From: UBA6144 sp964399165
GTDB lineage: Bacteria > Bdellovibrionota > Bacteriovoracia > Bacteriovoracales > Bacteriovoracaceae
Reading direction: 5' to 3'
Length of the DNA stretch: 64,000 nucleotides
Assembly (NCBI GenBank): GCA_964399165.1
Contig: CAYNPO010000002.1
Location: 124,001 to 188,000 of the forward strand
In this document: piece after piece, positions 26,199-36,982 of the stretch
How positions within the stretch are numbered: the first letter of the stretch is position 1
Layout of the letters: each line of letters starts with the position of its first letter
Notes under the pieces: model-generated
Databases searched by the model: none
What the model saw: the letters and a program-made list of their open reading frames with translations, nothing else
Told to the model about the DNA's origin: nothing
Program-made: the position numbers and the translations under genes

Positions 26199-27132
26199 GT
26201 TGCTGGTCCAGGGCGCGCAGGACCGCCTCCACTTGCTCCACCGCCTCTCGGCCGGCGGCGGCGTCAACCATGGGAACTCCCCGGGCCGCAATAGCGCGGT
26301 AGAAGGCCTCCTGCTCGATCAGGAGATGGTCGCGTTTGGGATACGCTTCTTCCGAAACGTAGACGCCAGGGGAGAGCTCCCCCGCAGGTGCCCGTTGGAC
26401 CTTGTTGGCGAAGAGGTCCACCCTTACACTGCCGCCCGCGTGGAAAGCCTCCAAGGCCCGCACCTCATGCACGCTGTTTCGTCCCACCGTGATGGTGGCG
26501 CGCATGCCGCCTTCGAGGGTGAACAAGGCAGTGACGTGGTCCCAGTGGCGGGTTCGGATCTTGTGGCCCCAGGCTTCCACCTTCGCCACTTTCCTCCCGA
26601 AGAGCCAAAGCATCAGGTCGATGTCGTGGATCATCAGGTCCTGGACCACGTCCACGTCGGTGGCGCGGCCCTTGAACGGCGCGAAGCGGTCGATGCGCAG
26701 GGTGACGGATCCTTTCAGGGCAAGGAACTCGGGGCGCAGGGATTCCCAAGCGGCGTGGCAGCGCTCGGAATGGCCCACTTGCAGGATGAGGCCCTTCTCC
26801 TGGGCGAGGCGTTCGAGCTCTCGCGCCTCGGCGGCCGTGGAGCAGAGGGGCTTCTCGCAGAAGACGTGCTTGCCGGCCAACAGCAGGTCCTTGGCGACGG
26901 CATGGTGGAGGGAAGTCGGGGTGACCACCACCGCGGCGTCGAGTCCGGGGACTTCGCGCCAATCCGTGACCACCGCCACCCCGGGATGCGCGGCACGTGC
27001 CGCTTCCTGCCCCGCGGGGAGTTTTTCGACGATGGCCCTGAGCTCGCACAGATCCGGCAGCGCGGCCGCCTTTTGGGCGTGCCACTTGCCGAGGAAGCCG
27101 TAACCGATGGTGGCGGTGCGGACCCGGGACAC
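26191..27132 (-). CDS. Gfo/Idh/MocA oxidoreductase, GnnA-like
   Basis: The 313-residue NAD(P)-binding oxidoreductase has ATIGYGFLGKWHAQKAAAL as the Rossmann start, a CEKPL motif and an H-D-x-D-L-M-L-W-L-F segment typical of the family. Its place between lpxA and lpxB matches GnnA, the UDP-GlcNAc 3-dehydrogenase that starts synthesis of 2,3-diamino-glucose lipid A. The partner aminotransferase GnnB is not in this window. GTG 27132, two bases after the lpxA stop, is the best start; TTG 27138 is possible. The gnnA role is an inference from position. Confidence 0.75.
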   Translation of the reverse strand: MSRVRTATIGYGFLGKWHAQKAAALPDLCELRAIVEKLPAGQEAARAAHPGVAVVTDWREVPGLDAAVVVTPTSLHHAVAKDLLLAGKHVFCEKPLCSTAAEARELERLAQEKGLILQVGHSERCHAAWESLRPEFLALKGSVTLRIDRFAPFKGRATDVDVVQDLMIHDIDLMLWLFGRKVAKVEAWGHKIRTRHWDHVTALFTLEGGMRATITVGRNSVHEVRALEAFHAGGSVRVDLFANKVQRAPAGELSPGVYVSEEAYPKRDHLLIEQEAFYRAIAARGVPMVDAAAGREAVEQVEAVLRALDQQHG

Positions 27133-27134
27133 GC

Positions 27135-27932
27135 TCAACCCGCCATAAAGGGCGCGATGCCGATTTCGGATTTGCGGATGAAGGCGGCGATCACCTGGAC
27201 CACCTTGTTGTTGGCAAACTCGGCCATGAGTTCCGGGTGCTCCACGAACGCCCTGGGGGCGAGGGCGCTGCTCTCCATGGTGCGGTAGAAATCCACCACC
27301 TCGGAAACCACCGCCTTGTCGTGCCCTTGCCGCTTGAGGCCGATGATGTTGATGCCCTTGAGCCGGACCCGGTTGCCATAGGCGGTGCAGAAGTCGGGGA
27401 TGTCGCGGTCTATGGCGGACCCCCCGCCGATGTAGGCGCCCTTGCCGAGGGAAACGAACTGGCTCACACCGGTGTTTCCCCCGATGATCACGCGGTCCCC
27501 GATGTTCACGTGGCCGGCAAGCATGACGGCGTTGGCGAAGGTGACGTTGCTTCCCACGTTGCAATCATGGGCGATGTGGCAATAGGCCATGATCAGGCAG
27601 TTGTTCCCCACCAACGTCACCTTATCCTGCTTCATGGTGCCGCGGTTGACCGAGACGAACTCGCGGAAGGTGTTCCCGTCGCCTATGACCGTTTCGGTGG
27701 GCTCACCCTTATAGGAGTTGTCCTGGGGGGGCGTGCCGATGGAGCAGAACTGGTGGAAGGTGTTGTTCTTGCCGATGGTGGTATGGCCGTCCACCACCAC
27801 ATTGGAAACCAGGGTGGTCCCCTCGTCGATCCTCACGTGGGGTCCCACCACGCAGAAGGGGCCAATCTTAACGCCGGCGCCGATCTTGGCCTCGGGGTGG
27901 ATACTGGCGAGAGCGTGAATCTCGGCGGTCAT
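27135..27932 (-). CDS. lpxA: Acyl-ACP--UDP-N-acetylglucosamine O-acyltransferase
   Basis: The 265-residue left-handed beta-helix enzyme catalyses the first acylation of lipid A. Hexapeptide repeats run through the N-terminal two thirds. The catalytic His is in HIAHDCNVG, and GLKRQGH and the helical C terminus are typical. In the chain-length ruler region (FVSLGKGAYIGG) a Gly occupies the place of E. coli Gly173, which suggests a long rather than C10 acyl chain. ATG 27932 has AAGGA at good spacing. With a GnnA-like gene adjacent, its acceptor may be the 3-amino sugar. Confidence 0.95.
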   Translation of the reverse strand: MTAEIHALASIHPEAKIGAGVKIGPFCVVGPHVRIDEGTTLVSNVVVDGHTTIGKNNTFHQFCSIGTPPQDNSYKGEPTETVIGDGNTFREFVSVNRGTMKQDKVTLVGNNCLIMAYCHIAHDCNVGSNVTFANAVMLAGHVNIGDRVIIGGNTGVSQFVSLGKGAYIGGGSAIDRDIPDFCTAYGNRVRLKGINIIGLKRQGHDKAVVSEVVDFYRTMESSALAPRAFVEHPELMAEFANNKVVQVIAAFIRKSEIGIAPFMAG

Positions 27933-27945
27933 GCTGGATCCTTGT

Positions 27946-28440
27946 TCAGAGGAGTTTGAGGCTGGCGAGGAAGCTGGACTCAGAGACCAGCTCGCCGTCA
28001 CAGTGGATCTGAGCGTCATAGAAACTCATGGGCCCGCGCACGCGGGAGAGCGTGGCGGACACGTCCAGGATCATGCCTGGCAGGACGGGCTTGCGAAAGC
28101 GGGCCTTCTCCACACCCAGCAGGGCGACATCCAGTTTGGCCTCACCCAAAGGCTTGCTGATCGCGTGGAGCATGAGGAAGGCTGACGCCTGCGCCATCAT
28201 CTCCACCTGCACCACACCGGGCAGGATGGGGGCCCCGGGGAAATGGCCTTCCAGCACCTTTACACCGCTGTGGACGGTGAAGCGGCATTTCGCGCTCCCC
28301 CCCACTAGCTCCGCCGGCGCAAAAGGGCCCTTCCTGCCCGCGAGGCCAGCAGGCAGGACCACGTCCTCCACCGAATCGATGAAGAGGAAGGGATCCCGGT
28401 GCGGGAGGAACAGCATGACCTGCTGCTTGTCGAGTTTCAT
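27946..28440 (-). CDS. fabZ: 3-hydroxyacyl-ACP dehydratase FabZ
   Basis: The 164-residue hot-dog-fold dehydratase of fatty acid elongation has FLPHRDPFLFIDSV at the start, the catalytic His in GHFPGAPILPGVVQVEMMAQ and the catalytic Glu in the same stretch. ATG 28440 overlaps the lpxD stop by 4 bases, and lpxA follows after 13 bases. This is the common lpxD-fabZ-lpxA arrangement, in which FabZ and the Lpx acyltransferases compete for hydroxyacyl-ACP. Confidence 0.95.
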   Translation of the reverse strand: MKLDKQQVMLFLPHRDPFLFIDSVEDVVLPAGLAGRKGPFAPAELVGGSAKCRFTVHSGVKVLEGHFPGAPILPGVVQVEMMAQASAFLMLHAISKPLGEAKLDVALLGVEKARFRKPVLPGMILDVSATLSRVRGPMSFYDAQIHCDGELVSESSFLASLKLL

Positions 28441-29483
28441 TTCGCCTCCTGCCCCTTGAGGGCGTTCTTGCGGACCCAAGCGAAAGTGCGCATCCATTCC
28501 TTGAGGTCCCGGGCGGGGTGCCCGCCGAGGACAGAGCCGGCTGGCCACACGGCGCCTTCGTTGACCATGGCGGCGCCGGCGATCTGGGTGCCCTGGCCGA
28601 TGTGGGCGTCTGGCCCCACGGCCGCGCGCCCTCCGAGCACGACGAAATCCTCCAGCACGGCGCTGCCGGCGACGCCGGATTGGCCGCACAGGATGCAGCC
28701 GCGCCCGATGCGCACGTTGTGGGCCACCTGCACCTGGTTATCGATGCGCGTGCCGGCCCCGATGACGGTGGGGGTGAAGGTGCCCATGTCCACACTGGAG
28801 TTGGAGCCGATCTCCACATCGTCGTGGATCTCCACGCCGCCCATGTGCCAGATCTTCACGTGCTGGCCCTTGTGAAAGACGTAGCCATAGCCGTCCGAGC
28901 CCAAAGTGGTGTTGGCATGGACGCGGACGCGCGCGCCGATCTTGGTAAAGGGGTACACCACCACGTTGGAGAACAGCTCGCTCCCCTCCCCCACATGGGC
29001 GTGGGGATGCACCACCACACCGGGGTGGAGGACGGCGCCGGCGCCCACGCTGGCGTGTTCGCCGATGAACGCTCCCTGCGCGACCACGGCACTGGGATGG
29101 ACGTCGGCATTGCCCAGCTGGCGGCCGTCCACGGCGCTCTGGAAGCCACGGAATTTCTCCGCGTGCATGGGCCTGGAGAGAAGGGCCAAGGACAGGGCCA
29201 CGTTCCCTCCTGACGCCACCGCCGTCAGGCGGTCGGTGAGGGCGAGCCGCCGATCCGGCGAGAGCTTGTCCCATTGCGCCTGGTCCACGACCAGGGCGCC
29301 GGAGGGTCCGGGAACCGCTGCCAGGCGCGCTTCAAGTTGGGCGAGAAACTTCTGGTTTTTGGCGAATGCCAAGGCACCCGGGGCTAAGAAGTCGACCGTG
29401 GTCAGGCGCGCGACGTCCGCGTCCCCGTTCCCGTGGACCAACCGCAAGGAGGGGTCGTGGGAGAGCAGGTCGGCGAGAAGCAT
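28437..29483 (-). CDS. lpxD: UDP-3-O-acylglucosamine N-acyltransferase
   Basis: The 348-residue enzyme adds the second acyl chain to the UDP-sugar precursor of lipid A. An N-terminal uridine-binding domain (FAKNQKFLAQ near residue 40) is followed by a long run of hexapeptide repeats. The catalytic His is in QVAHNVRIG, and a helical tail ends the protein. It starts one base after the skp stop and overlaps fabZ by 4 bases. Confidence 0.95.
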   Translation of the reverse strand: MLLADLLSHDPSLRLVHGNGDADVARLTTVDFLAPGALAFAKNQKFLAQLEARLAAVPGPSGALVVDQAQWDKLSPDRRLALTDRLTAVASGGNVALSLALLSRPMHAEKFRGFQSAVDGRQLGNADVHPSAVVAQGAFIGEHASVGAGAVLHPGVVVHPHAHVGEGSELFSNVVVYPFTKIGARVRVHANTTLGSDGYGYVFHKGQHVKIWHMGGVEIHDDVEIGSNSSVDMGTFTPTVIGAGTRIDNQVQVAHNVRIGRGCILCGQSGVAGSAVLEDFVVLGGRAAVGPDAHIGQGTQIAGAAMVNEGAVWPAGSVLGGHPARDLKEWMRTFAWVRKNALKGQEAK

Positions 29484-29484
29484 G

Positions 29485-29991
29485 CTACTTGGGGTGTTTT
29501 TTGTCGTAGGCCTTCACCACATCGCCGGTGAGGTCTTTTTTGTTTTGGGCGTAGATGATGGGGGCACTGCCCAGTTCGAAGGTCAGGTCCACCGCGGCGG
29601 CCTTGGAAACCTCCTCGATGATCGGGCGCAACTTCTCGATGAGGGGGCGCTTGAGATCCTGCTCCATCTTCTGCATGTCCCGCTGAAACTCGTTGGCTTT
29701 GCCTTGTACGCGCAGGATCTGCTCCTGGAGCTCGCGCTCCTTGGCCAAGCGGGCCTGCTCGCTGAGCACCGCCACCTGCTTTTTGAGCTCCTCGCCGGCT
29801 TTTTTGATTTTCTCCTCTTCCTTCTTCAGGGTTGCCTTTTTCTCGTTGAAGGCCTTCTCCAGGCTCTTCACGATGGACTGGCCTTCCTTGACTGAGGTCA
29901 TGACTTTCTGGACGTCCACCAAGCCGATGACGACTTCGGCGCGGACGGGGGCGGCGAGGAGGAGGGCGAGGAGCGCGGCGCAGGCTTTCAT
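29485..29991 (-). CDS. skp: Skp/OmpH periplasmic chaperone
   Basis: A signal peptide (MKACAALLALLLAAPVRA) precedes a 150-residue domain that starts with the typical VVIGLVDVQKVM strand. A long Lys/Glu-rich coiled-coil hairpin follows, forming the tentacles of the Skp trimer. Skp holds unfolded outer-membrane proteins for BamA. GGAGAACCC precedes the ATG. It lies between bamA and lpxD, as in many Gram-negatives. Confidence 0.9.
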   Translation of the reverse strand: MKACAALLALLLAAPVRAEVVIGLVDVQKVMTSVKEGQSIVKSLEKAFNEKKATLKKEEEKIKKAGEELKKQVAVLSEQARLAKERELQEQILRVQGKANEFQRDMQKMEQDLKRPLIEKLRPIIEEVSKAAAVDLTFELGSAPIIYAQNKKDLTGDVVKAYDKKHPK

Positions 29992-30033
29992 GGGTTCTCC
30001 CTAGTGTGGCTGGTCGGGGAAATTTAACACCCC

Positions 30034-32349
<2,316 letters not shown>

Positions 32350-32390
32350 TATATCGCTTTAAGTACCTGGAATTAAAGAATTGCCCAATT

Positions 32391-33053
32391 CTATCGGATT
32401 ATCTGACCATCTTCAATGGTGATCTTGCGGGGAAAGGCCGAGGCCACTTTGTCATCGTGGGTGACCACCAACATGGTGGCGCCGGAAGCCGCGGCCAACT
32501 CGCGCAAGAGTTCCGTCACCTTTTGCGAGTTGTGGGAGTCCAGGTTGCCGGTGGGCTCATCGCACAGGAGGAGGCGCGGTCCCAGCGACAGCGCGCGCAC
32601 GATGTTGATGCGTTGTTGTTCACCACCTGAAAGCTCATGGGGCCACTTGTCCAGCTGCTTCTCCACGCCGAGTTGGGCGGCGAGCGAGCGCACGCGTTTC
32701 TCCGTAGCCGCCACGTCGGCGCCAGCGATGCGCGCAGGCAGAAGGGCGTTGCCCAACGCCGTCAGGGAGGGCAGCAGGAAATGGAACTGGAAGATGAAGC
32801 CCACCTCGCGGTTGCGGTAGGCCGAGAGGGCCTCATCGTCCATTTCCCCCAGGGAATGGCCCCCCACCACCACCTTGCCGGAGTCGGCGCGCTCCAGTCC
32901 ACCCAACAGGTAGAGCAGGGTGGATTTACCGGACCCCGAGGCCCCGCGCACGGCCACGGTTTCGCCTGCGGCGATCTCGAGGTCCAATCCCCGCAACACG
33001 CGGGTGCGCCCGTAGTTCTTTGTCACGCCTTCCAGGCGGATGTATCCGTTCAT
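32391..33053 (-). CDS. lolD: Lipoprotein-releasing ABC transporter ATP-binding protein LolD
   Basis: The 220-residue ABC ATPase has Walker A GASGSGKST, the signature LSGGEQQR, Walker B RLLLCDEPTGNLD and the switch His in VVTHDD. It powers release of lipoproteins from the inner membrane with LolC/E. ATG 33053 overlaps the stop of the permease gene by 4 bases, which fixes the start and the pairing. bamA follows after 41 bases. Confidence 0.9.
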   Translation of the reverse strand: MNGYIRLEGVTKNYGRTRVLRGLDLEIAAGETVAVRGASGSGKSTLLYLLGGLERADSGKVVVGGHSLGEMDDEALSAYRNREVGFIFQFHFLLPSLTALGNALLPARIAGADVAATEKRVRSLAAQLGVEKQLDKWPHELSGGEQQRINIVRALSLGPRLLLCDEPTGNLDSHNSQKVTELLRELAAASGATMLVVTHDDKVASAFPRKITIEDGQIIR

Positions 33054-34255
33054 GCGAACTCCTGACGTAGGCCGGTGAGAAGGGATTGGCGACGCAACCT
33101 GCGGGCGGTGCCCCAACCCAATAGCGCAATCCACCCCAAGGCGGGAACGAAAACCCAGGCGTAGTCGGCGGCGTCGAGCACGACTTGCAGCCGCGTGAGC
33201 ATGTAAATATCACCCGGGACTTGCAGCCAAGGGGCGTGGGCCAAAAGCAGGTTGAAGACTCCCACCAGGGCCCAGGCGCCGAGACAAGAGAGGATCCAAA
33301 CCACGGCCAACAGTAAGGACCCGAAGCGGAAGAAGCGCCAACGGGGCAAGCCGATGGCGCGCAAGAGGAAGTACTCCTGCGCCTTGCGGGTGCGCAGGGT
33401 GATTAAGAAGGCAGCCACGTTGAAGACAGCCACCAGGACAATCAACTGAAGCACCACCGCGATGGAAGCCTTTTCCACCGCCACCGCCTCGAGGATGCCG
33501 GAAAAATCCTGCCACGCGGGTCGGAGGGCCCACGGCGCATCCAGCTCGCGGCCCAAACGGCGCAAGCGCGTCTCGAAATCCCTGGGCAGGGTTTGGCCGA
33601 ATGACAGCAGCACCAGGTTGGAGCGCCCATGGAGTTCGAGTCGCTCGTCGAGCAAGCGCTTGGGCGCATAGAGCAGGCGCTGGTCCTTCTCGTGAATGCC
33701 GTGGGACACGACTTGTCCCACCCGCAGGGGCAGTAGGGTGGGTAGCGCGCCCTCCTGGCCCCGGGCCAAAACCAGGGTCAGGGCTGAGCCGGGGGTCAAT
33801 CCCCATTCACGCGCCAGTCCCTTCCCCACCGCCACCTCATCGGCCCCGAAGGATAAGGCGAGGCCCGTGGAGGCGGAGAAGCTGTCCGTTTCCACCCCTC
33901 GCACCAGCACGGCGCGGGAGCGTCCTTCCGACAGAGCGAACGCCTCGGCCTGGACCAACGGAGCTACCGAGGTGACGCCGCCCCGGCGCAGGATTTCCTC
34001 CGTCACCGGGTCGAGAGTGAAAAAGCCACGGCGTGAGGACAAAGCAGCGTCCCCGCTGGCCCGGCGCAGGCCGGCCTTGAGGGTCTCCTCGAAGCCGTCC
34101 ATCAGGCCGATGGTGCCTAAAATGACGGCGAGGGAGAAAGCAAAACCGGCGACGGTGAACGCCAGGAGCCGCCAGGTGGCCAGGCGGTCCAGAAAGATCC
34201 GGGCCAGGGCGGGGGAAAGGCCCGTGCCCACCTCAGGTTTCCGCTTCCTCGCCAA
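33050..34255 (-). CDS. LolC/LolE-type lipoprotein-releasing permease
   Basis: The 401-residue FtsX-superfamily permease has one membrane helix at residues 30-50, a large periplasmic MacB-like domain and three more helices in the C-terminal third. It pairs with the adjacent LolD. Only one permease gene is present, so it is either a single LolF-type subunit or one of a split pair. The start is uncertain: TTG 34255 (AGGA upstream, 23-base overlap with lysS) or GTG 34231. Confidence 0.85.
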   Translation of the reverse strand: MARKRKPEVGTGLSPALARIFLDRLATWRLLAFTVAGFAFSLAVILGTIGLMDGFEETLKAGLRRASGDAALSSRRGFFTLDPVTEEILRRGGVTSVAPLVQAEAFALSEGRSRAVLVRGVETDSFSASTGLALSFGADEVAVGKGLAREWGLTPGSALTLVLARGQEGALPTLLPLRVGQVVSHGIHEKDQRLLYAPKRLLDERLELHGRSNLVLLSFGQTLPRDFETRLRRLGRELDAPWALRPAWQDFSGILEAVAVEKASIAVVLQLIVLVAVFNVAAFLITLRTRKAQEYFLLRAIGLPRWRFFRFGSLLLAVVWILSCLGAWALVGVFNLLLAHAPWLQVPGDIYMLTRLQVVLDAADYAWVFVPALGWIALLGWGTARRLRRQSLLTGLRQEFA

Positions 34256-35765
34256 AGAAGCTTTCCTTCTTGAGCAGGGGGAAAAGGATCACGTCGCGGA
34301 TGCTGGGACTGTCGGTGAGCACCATGACCAGGCGGTCGATGCCGATGCCTTGGCCCGCCGTGGGTGGCATGCCGTACTCCAGCGCCCGGACATAATCGTA
34401 ATCCACATCGCAAGCCTCATCGTCCCCCGCCGCCTTGGCCTTGGCCTGGTCAGCGAAGCGCGCAAGCTGGTCGGTGGGGTCGTTGAGCTCGGAGAAGGCG
34501 TTACCGATCTCCCAGCCGTTCATGAAGAACTCAAAGCGGTCCACGAACTCGGGGTGCGCGTCGTTGCGTCGGGAAAGCGGAGACACTTCCGCCGGATACT
34601 CAGTAATGAAGGTGGGCTGAATGAGGTGTCTCTCGGCGAATTCCTCGAAGCATAGAGTGAGGAGCTTGCCCCAACCGGCGTTCTTGACGGTCTTGGGATC
34701 AATCTCGCTCTTGGACAGCAACCCCCGGAGGTGGTTGGCGTCCATCACCTGCTCCGCCGTGGAGTCGGTGTGCCGGCGGACCGCCTCCCGCATGGTCATG
34801 CGGGCGAAAGGTGGGCGCAGGGAAATCCGGTGGTCCCCGAAAGTCACCGTGTCGGTCTTAAGCACCTCTCGCCCTAGGCCCGCGACAAGGTCCTCGGTGA
34901 GGGTGATGAGGTCTTCGTAAGTGGCGTACGCCCAATAGAACTCGATGGAGGTGAACTCGGGATTGTGCTTGAGCGAGAGGCCCTCGTTCCGGAAGCACCG
35001 GTTCATCTCAAAGACCTTGTTGAAGCCGCCCACGATCAAGCGCTTCAAATGGAGCTCAGGCGCGATCCGCATGTGCAGTTCCATGTCGAGCGCGTTGTGG
35101 TGGGTCTTGAAAGGCTTGGCGGCGGCCCCCCCCGCGATGGCGTGCATCATGGGGGTTTCAACCTCGAGGAAGTCGTTCTTGTAGAAGTACTCCCGCACGT
35201 GCCGGACGATCTCGCTGCGCAAGCGCAGCTTTTCGCGGGAGTCGGGATTCATGATCATGTCCACGTAGCGCATGCGGTAGCGCGCCTCCACGTCGGTGAG
35301 GCCGTGGAATTTCTCCGGTAGGGGGCGCAGGCCCTTGCTGATGACGGCGAAGTCCTTGGTGTTGAGGGAGAGCTCCCCCTTCATGGTCTTGAACACATCG
35401 CCCTTGGCCCAAACCACGTCGCCGTGGTCCACCAGCTTGTATTGGGCGTAGGCGGCTTCACCGCAGACGTCCTTCTTCACGTAAATCTGCAGGCGCTGGG
35501 TGCCGTCGTCGCATGTCAGGAAGGCTGCCTTGCCGAAATCGCGCACCATCAACACCCGGGCGGCGACCGCGTAGTCCGGGGTCTGGCCGATTTCGTCCTT
35601 GGTCAGTTGGCCGTACTTGCCGACGATGTAGTGGAAGTTGGTGTCTGGTTTCAGGTCGTTCCGATAGGCGTTCCCCGAAAGTTCCTGGAGCTTGTGGCGC
35701 TTCTCCAGACGGACTTCCATTTGGTCATTGTACAGGTCGGTCCAGCGCTTCACGTGGTCGGTCAT
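34233..35765 (-). CDS. lysS: Lysine--tRNA ligase (class II)
   Basis: The 510-residue class II LysRS has an N-terminal OB-fold anticodon domain. Its catalytic core contains FLEVETPMM (motif 1 region), FRNEGLSLKHNPEFTSIEFY (motif 2) and GIGIDRLVMVLTDSPSIRDV (motif 3). AGGACGAG precedes ATG 35765. It lies 7 bases after prfB, a common pairing that couples release factor and LysRS synthesis. Confidence 0.96.
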   Translation of the reverse strand: MTDHVKRWTDLYNDQMEVRLEKRHKLQELSGNAYRNDLKPDTNFHYIVGKYGQLTKDEIGQTPDYAVAARVLMVRDFGKAAFLTCDDGTQRLQIYVKKDVCGEAAYAQYKLVDHGDVVWAKGDVFKTMKGELSLNTKDFAVISKGLRPLPEKFHGLTDVEARYRMRYVDMIMNPDSREKLRLRSEIVRHVREYFYKNDFLEVETPMMHAIAGGAAAKPFKTHHNALDMELHMRIAPELHLKRLIVGGFNKVFEMNRCFRNEGLSLKHNPEFTSIEFYWAYATYEDLITLTEDLVAGLGREVLKTDTVTFGDHRISLRPPFARMTMREAVRRHTDSTAEQVMDANHLRGLLSKSEIDPKTVKNAGWGKLLTLCFEEFAERHLIQPTFITEYPAEVSPLSRRNDAHPEFVDRFEFFMNGWEIGNAFSELNDPTDQLARFADQAKAKAAGDDEACDVDYDYVRALEYGMPPTAGQGIGIDRLVMVLTDSPSIRDVILFPLLKKESFFGEEAET

Positions 35766-35772
35766 CTCGTCC

Positions 35773-36925
35773 TCACAGTTCCTCGTCGGCGTCGCCCACG
35801 GGTTTGCCGCCCAAACTCTGCCATTGCAGGTAGGCCTTCATGAAATCGTCTAGGTCGCCGTCCAGCACCGCCTGGGATTGGGAGGTGTGGTAGCCGGTGC
35901 GGTGGTCCTTCACCAGTTGATAGGGGTGCAGGACGTAGGAGCGGATCTGCGAGCCCCAGGCGTTGTCCTTCTTGCCTGCCTCCACGGCGTCCTGGGCCGC
36001 CCGGCGTTTCTCGAGCTCGCGCTCGTACAAGCGGGACTTGAGGATCTTCATCGCCTTGATCCGGTTTTGCAGCTGCGAGCGCTCCTGCTGGCAGGCAACC
36101 ACGATTCCCGAGGGAAAGTGGGTCAGCCGCACGGCGGAGTCGGCGGTGTTCACAGATTGTCCCCCGGCGCCGCCGGAGCGGTAAACGTCCACGCGCAGAT
36201 CCTTGTCCAAGACCTCGATCTCGATGGTGTCGTCGATCTCGGCCGAGACGTACATGGAGGAGAAGGAGGTGTGCCGGCGGGCGTTGGAGTCGAAGGGCGA
36301 GATGCGCACCAGGCGGTGCACGCCGGACTCGCTTTTGAGGAGCCCGTAGGCGAAAGGCCCGTTGACCTGCAGGGTGGCGCTGCGGATGCCCGCGGCGTCG
36401 CCATACTGGAAGTCCATGACCTCCACCTTGAAGCCGTGCTGCTCGGCCCAGCGCTGAACCATGCGCAGGAGCATGCCCGCCCAGTCGCAGGACTCGGTGC
36501 CGCCGGCGCCGGCGTTGATGGTGACGATGGCGTTGTTGGGGTCGAGTTCACCCGCCAGCAAGGCCTTCTTCTCGGCGTCGTCGATGGCCTTCTGGCATTT
36601 GGGGAAAGCGGCCACCGCCTCCTCCAGGGAGGCCTCGTCCCCCATCTCGGCCATCTCGAGCATGACCTCGAAGTCCTCGATGGCGGACTTGAGGCGTGCG
36701 TGGGTGCCCACGGCGTCTTCAAGGACGTTTTTTTCTTTCTGGATCTTGGTGGCGTTGTCGGTGTCGTTCCAGAAGCCCTCGAGGGCCTCCATCGCCTGGA
36801 TCTCTTTTAGGCGGTGGTTCTTCTTGTCGACGTCAAAGTGACCTCCGGATGGTTTGGAGGGTCTGCTTGAAGCCAGGCAGGTGCTGCTTGTACTCGTCGA
36901 GCTTGAGGGCGTTGTCGCTGGCCAT
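35773..36925 (-). CDS. prfB: Peptide chain release factor 2 with programmed +1 frameshift
   Basis: Translation starts at ATG 36925 and reads 30 codons to CTT, then meets an in-frame TGA at 36835-36833. Skipping T36835 (+1) resumes at GAC 36834 and continues to the stop at 35773, giving 383 residues. The site has the classic layout: GGAGG, three bases, then CTTTGAC. The product recognises UGA/UAA through SPF (ISPFDSN) and hydrolyses peptidyl-tRNA with GGQ (GGAGGQSVN). Low RF2 favours the frameshift and so raises RF2. The gene must be annotated as two joined segments. Confidence 0.95.
36832..36845 (-). promoter_or_regulatory. prfB: RF2 programmed frameshift site
   Basis: On the minus strand the sequence is GGAGG-TCA-CTTTGAC. 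The internal Shine-Dalgarno, slippery CTT and in-frame TGA have the same spacing as in E. coli prfB. Confidence 0.95.
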
Positions 36926-36948
36926 GGGGTCTTCTCCGGGAAGACCCC
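36926..36948 (-). promoter_or_regulatory. Hairpin abutting the prfB start codon
   Basis: GGGGTCTTC and GAAGACCCC form a perfect 9-bp stem with a 5-base loop. Its 3' arm ends at the base before the ATG. The only Shine-Dalgarno-like bases (GGAG) lie in the loop and stem edge, so folding should affect initiation. There is no T-run, so it is not a terminator. Confidence 0.65.
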
Positions 36949-36982
36949 AACTTAGCAAAGCTGTGGGCGGCGCGCCAAGTGA

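Noticed and set aside
36773..36792. prfB starting at ATG 36792
   Set aside because: This would omit the RF2 N-terminal helix and ignore a textbook frameshift site with an in-frame upstream ATG at 36925.
36935..36938. Hairpin at 36926-36948 read as a terminator of the EF-hand lipoprotein gene
   Set aside because: No T-run follows on either strand, and the prfB ATG directly abuts the stem.
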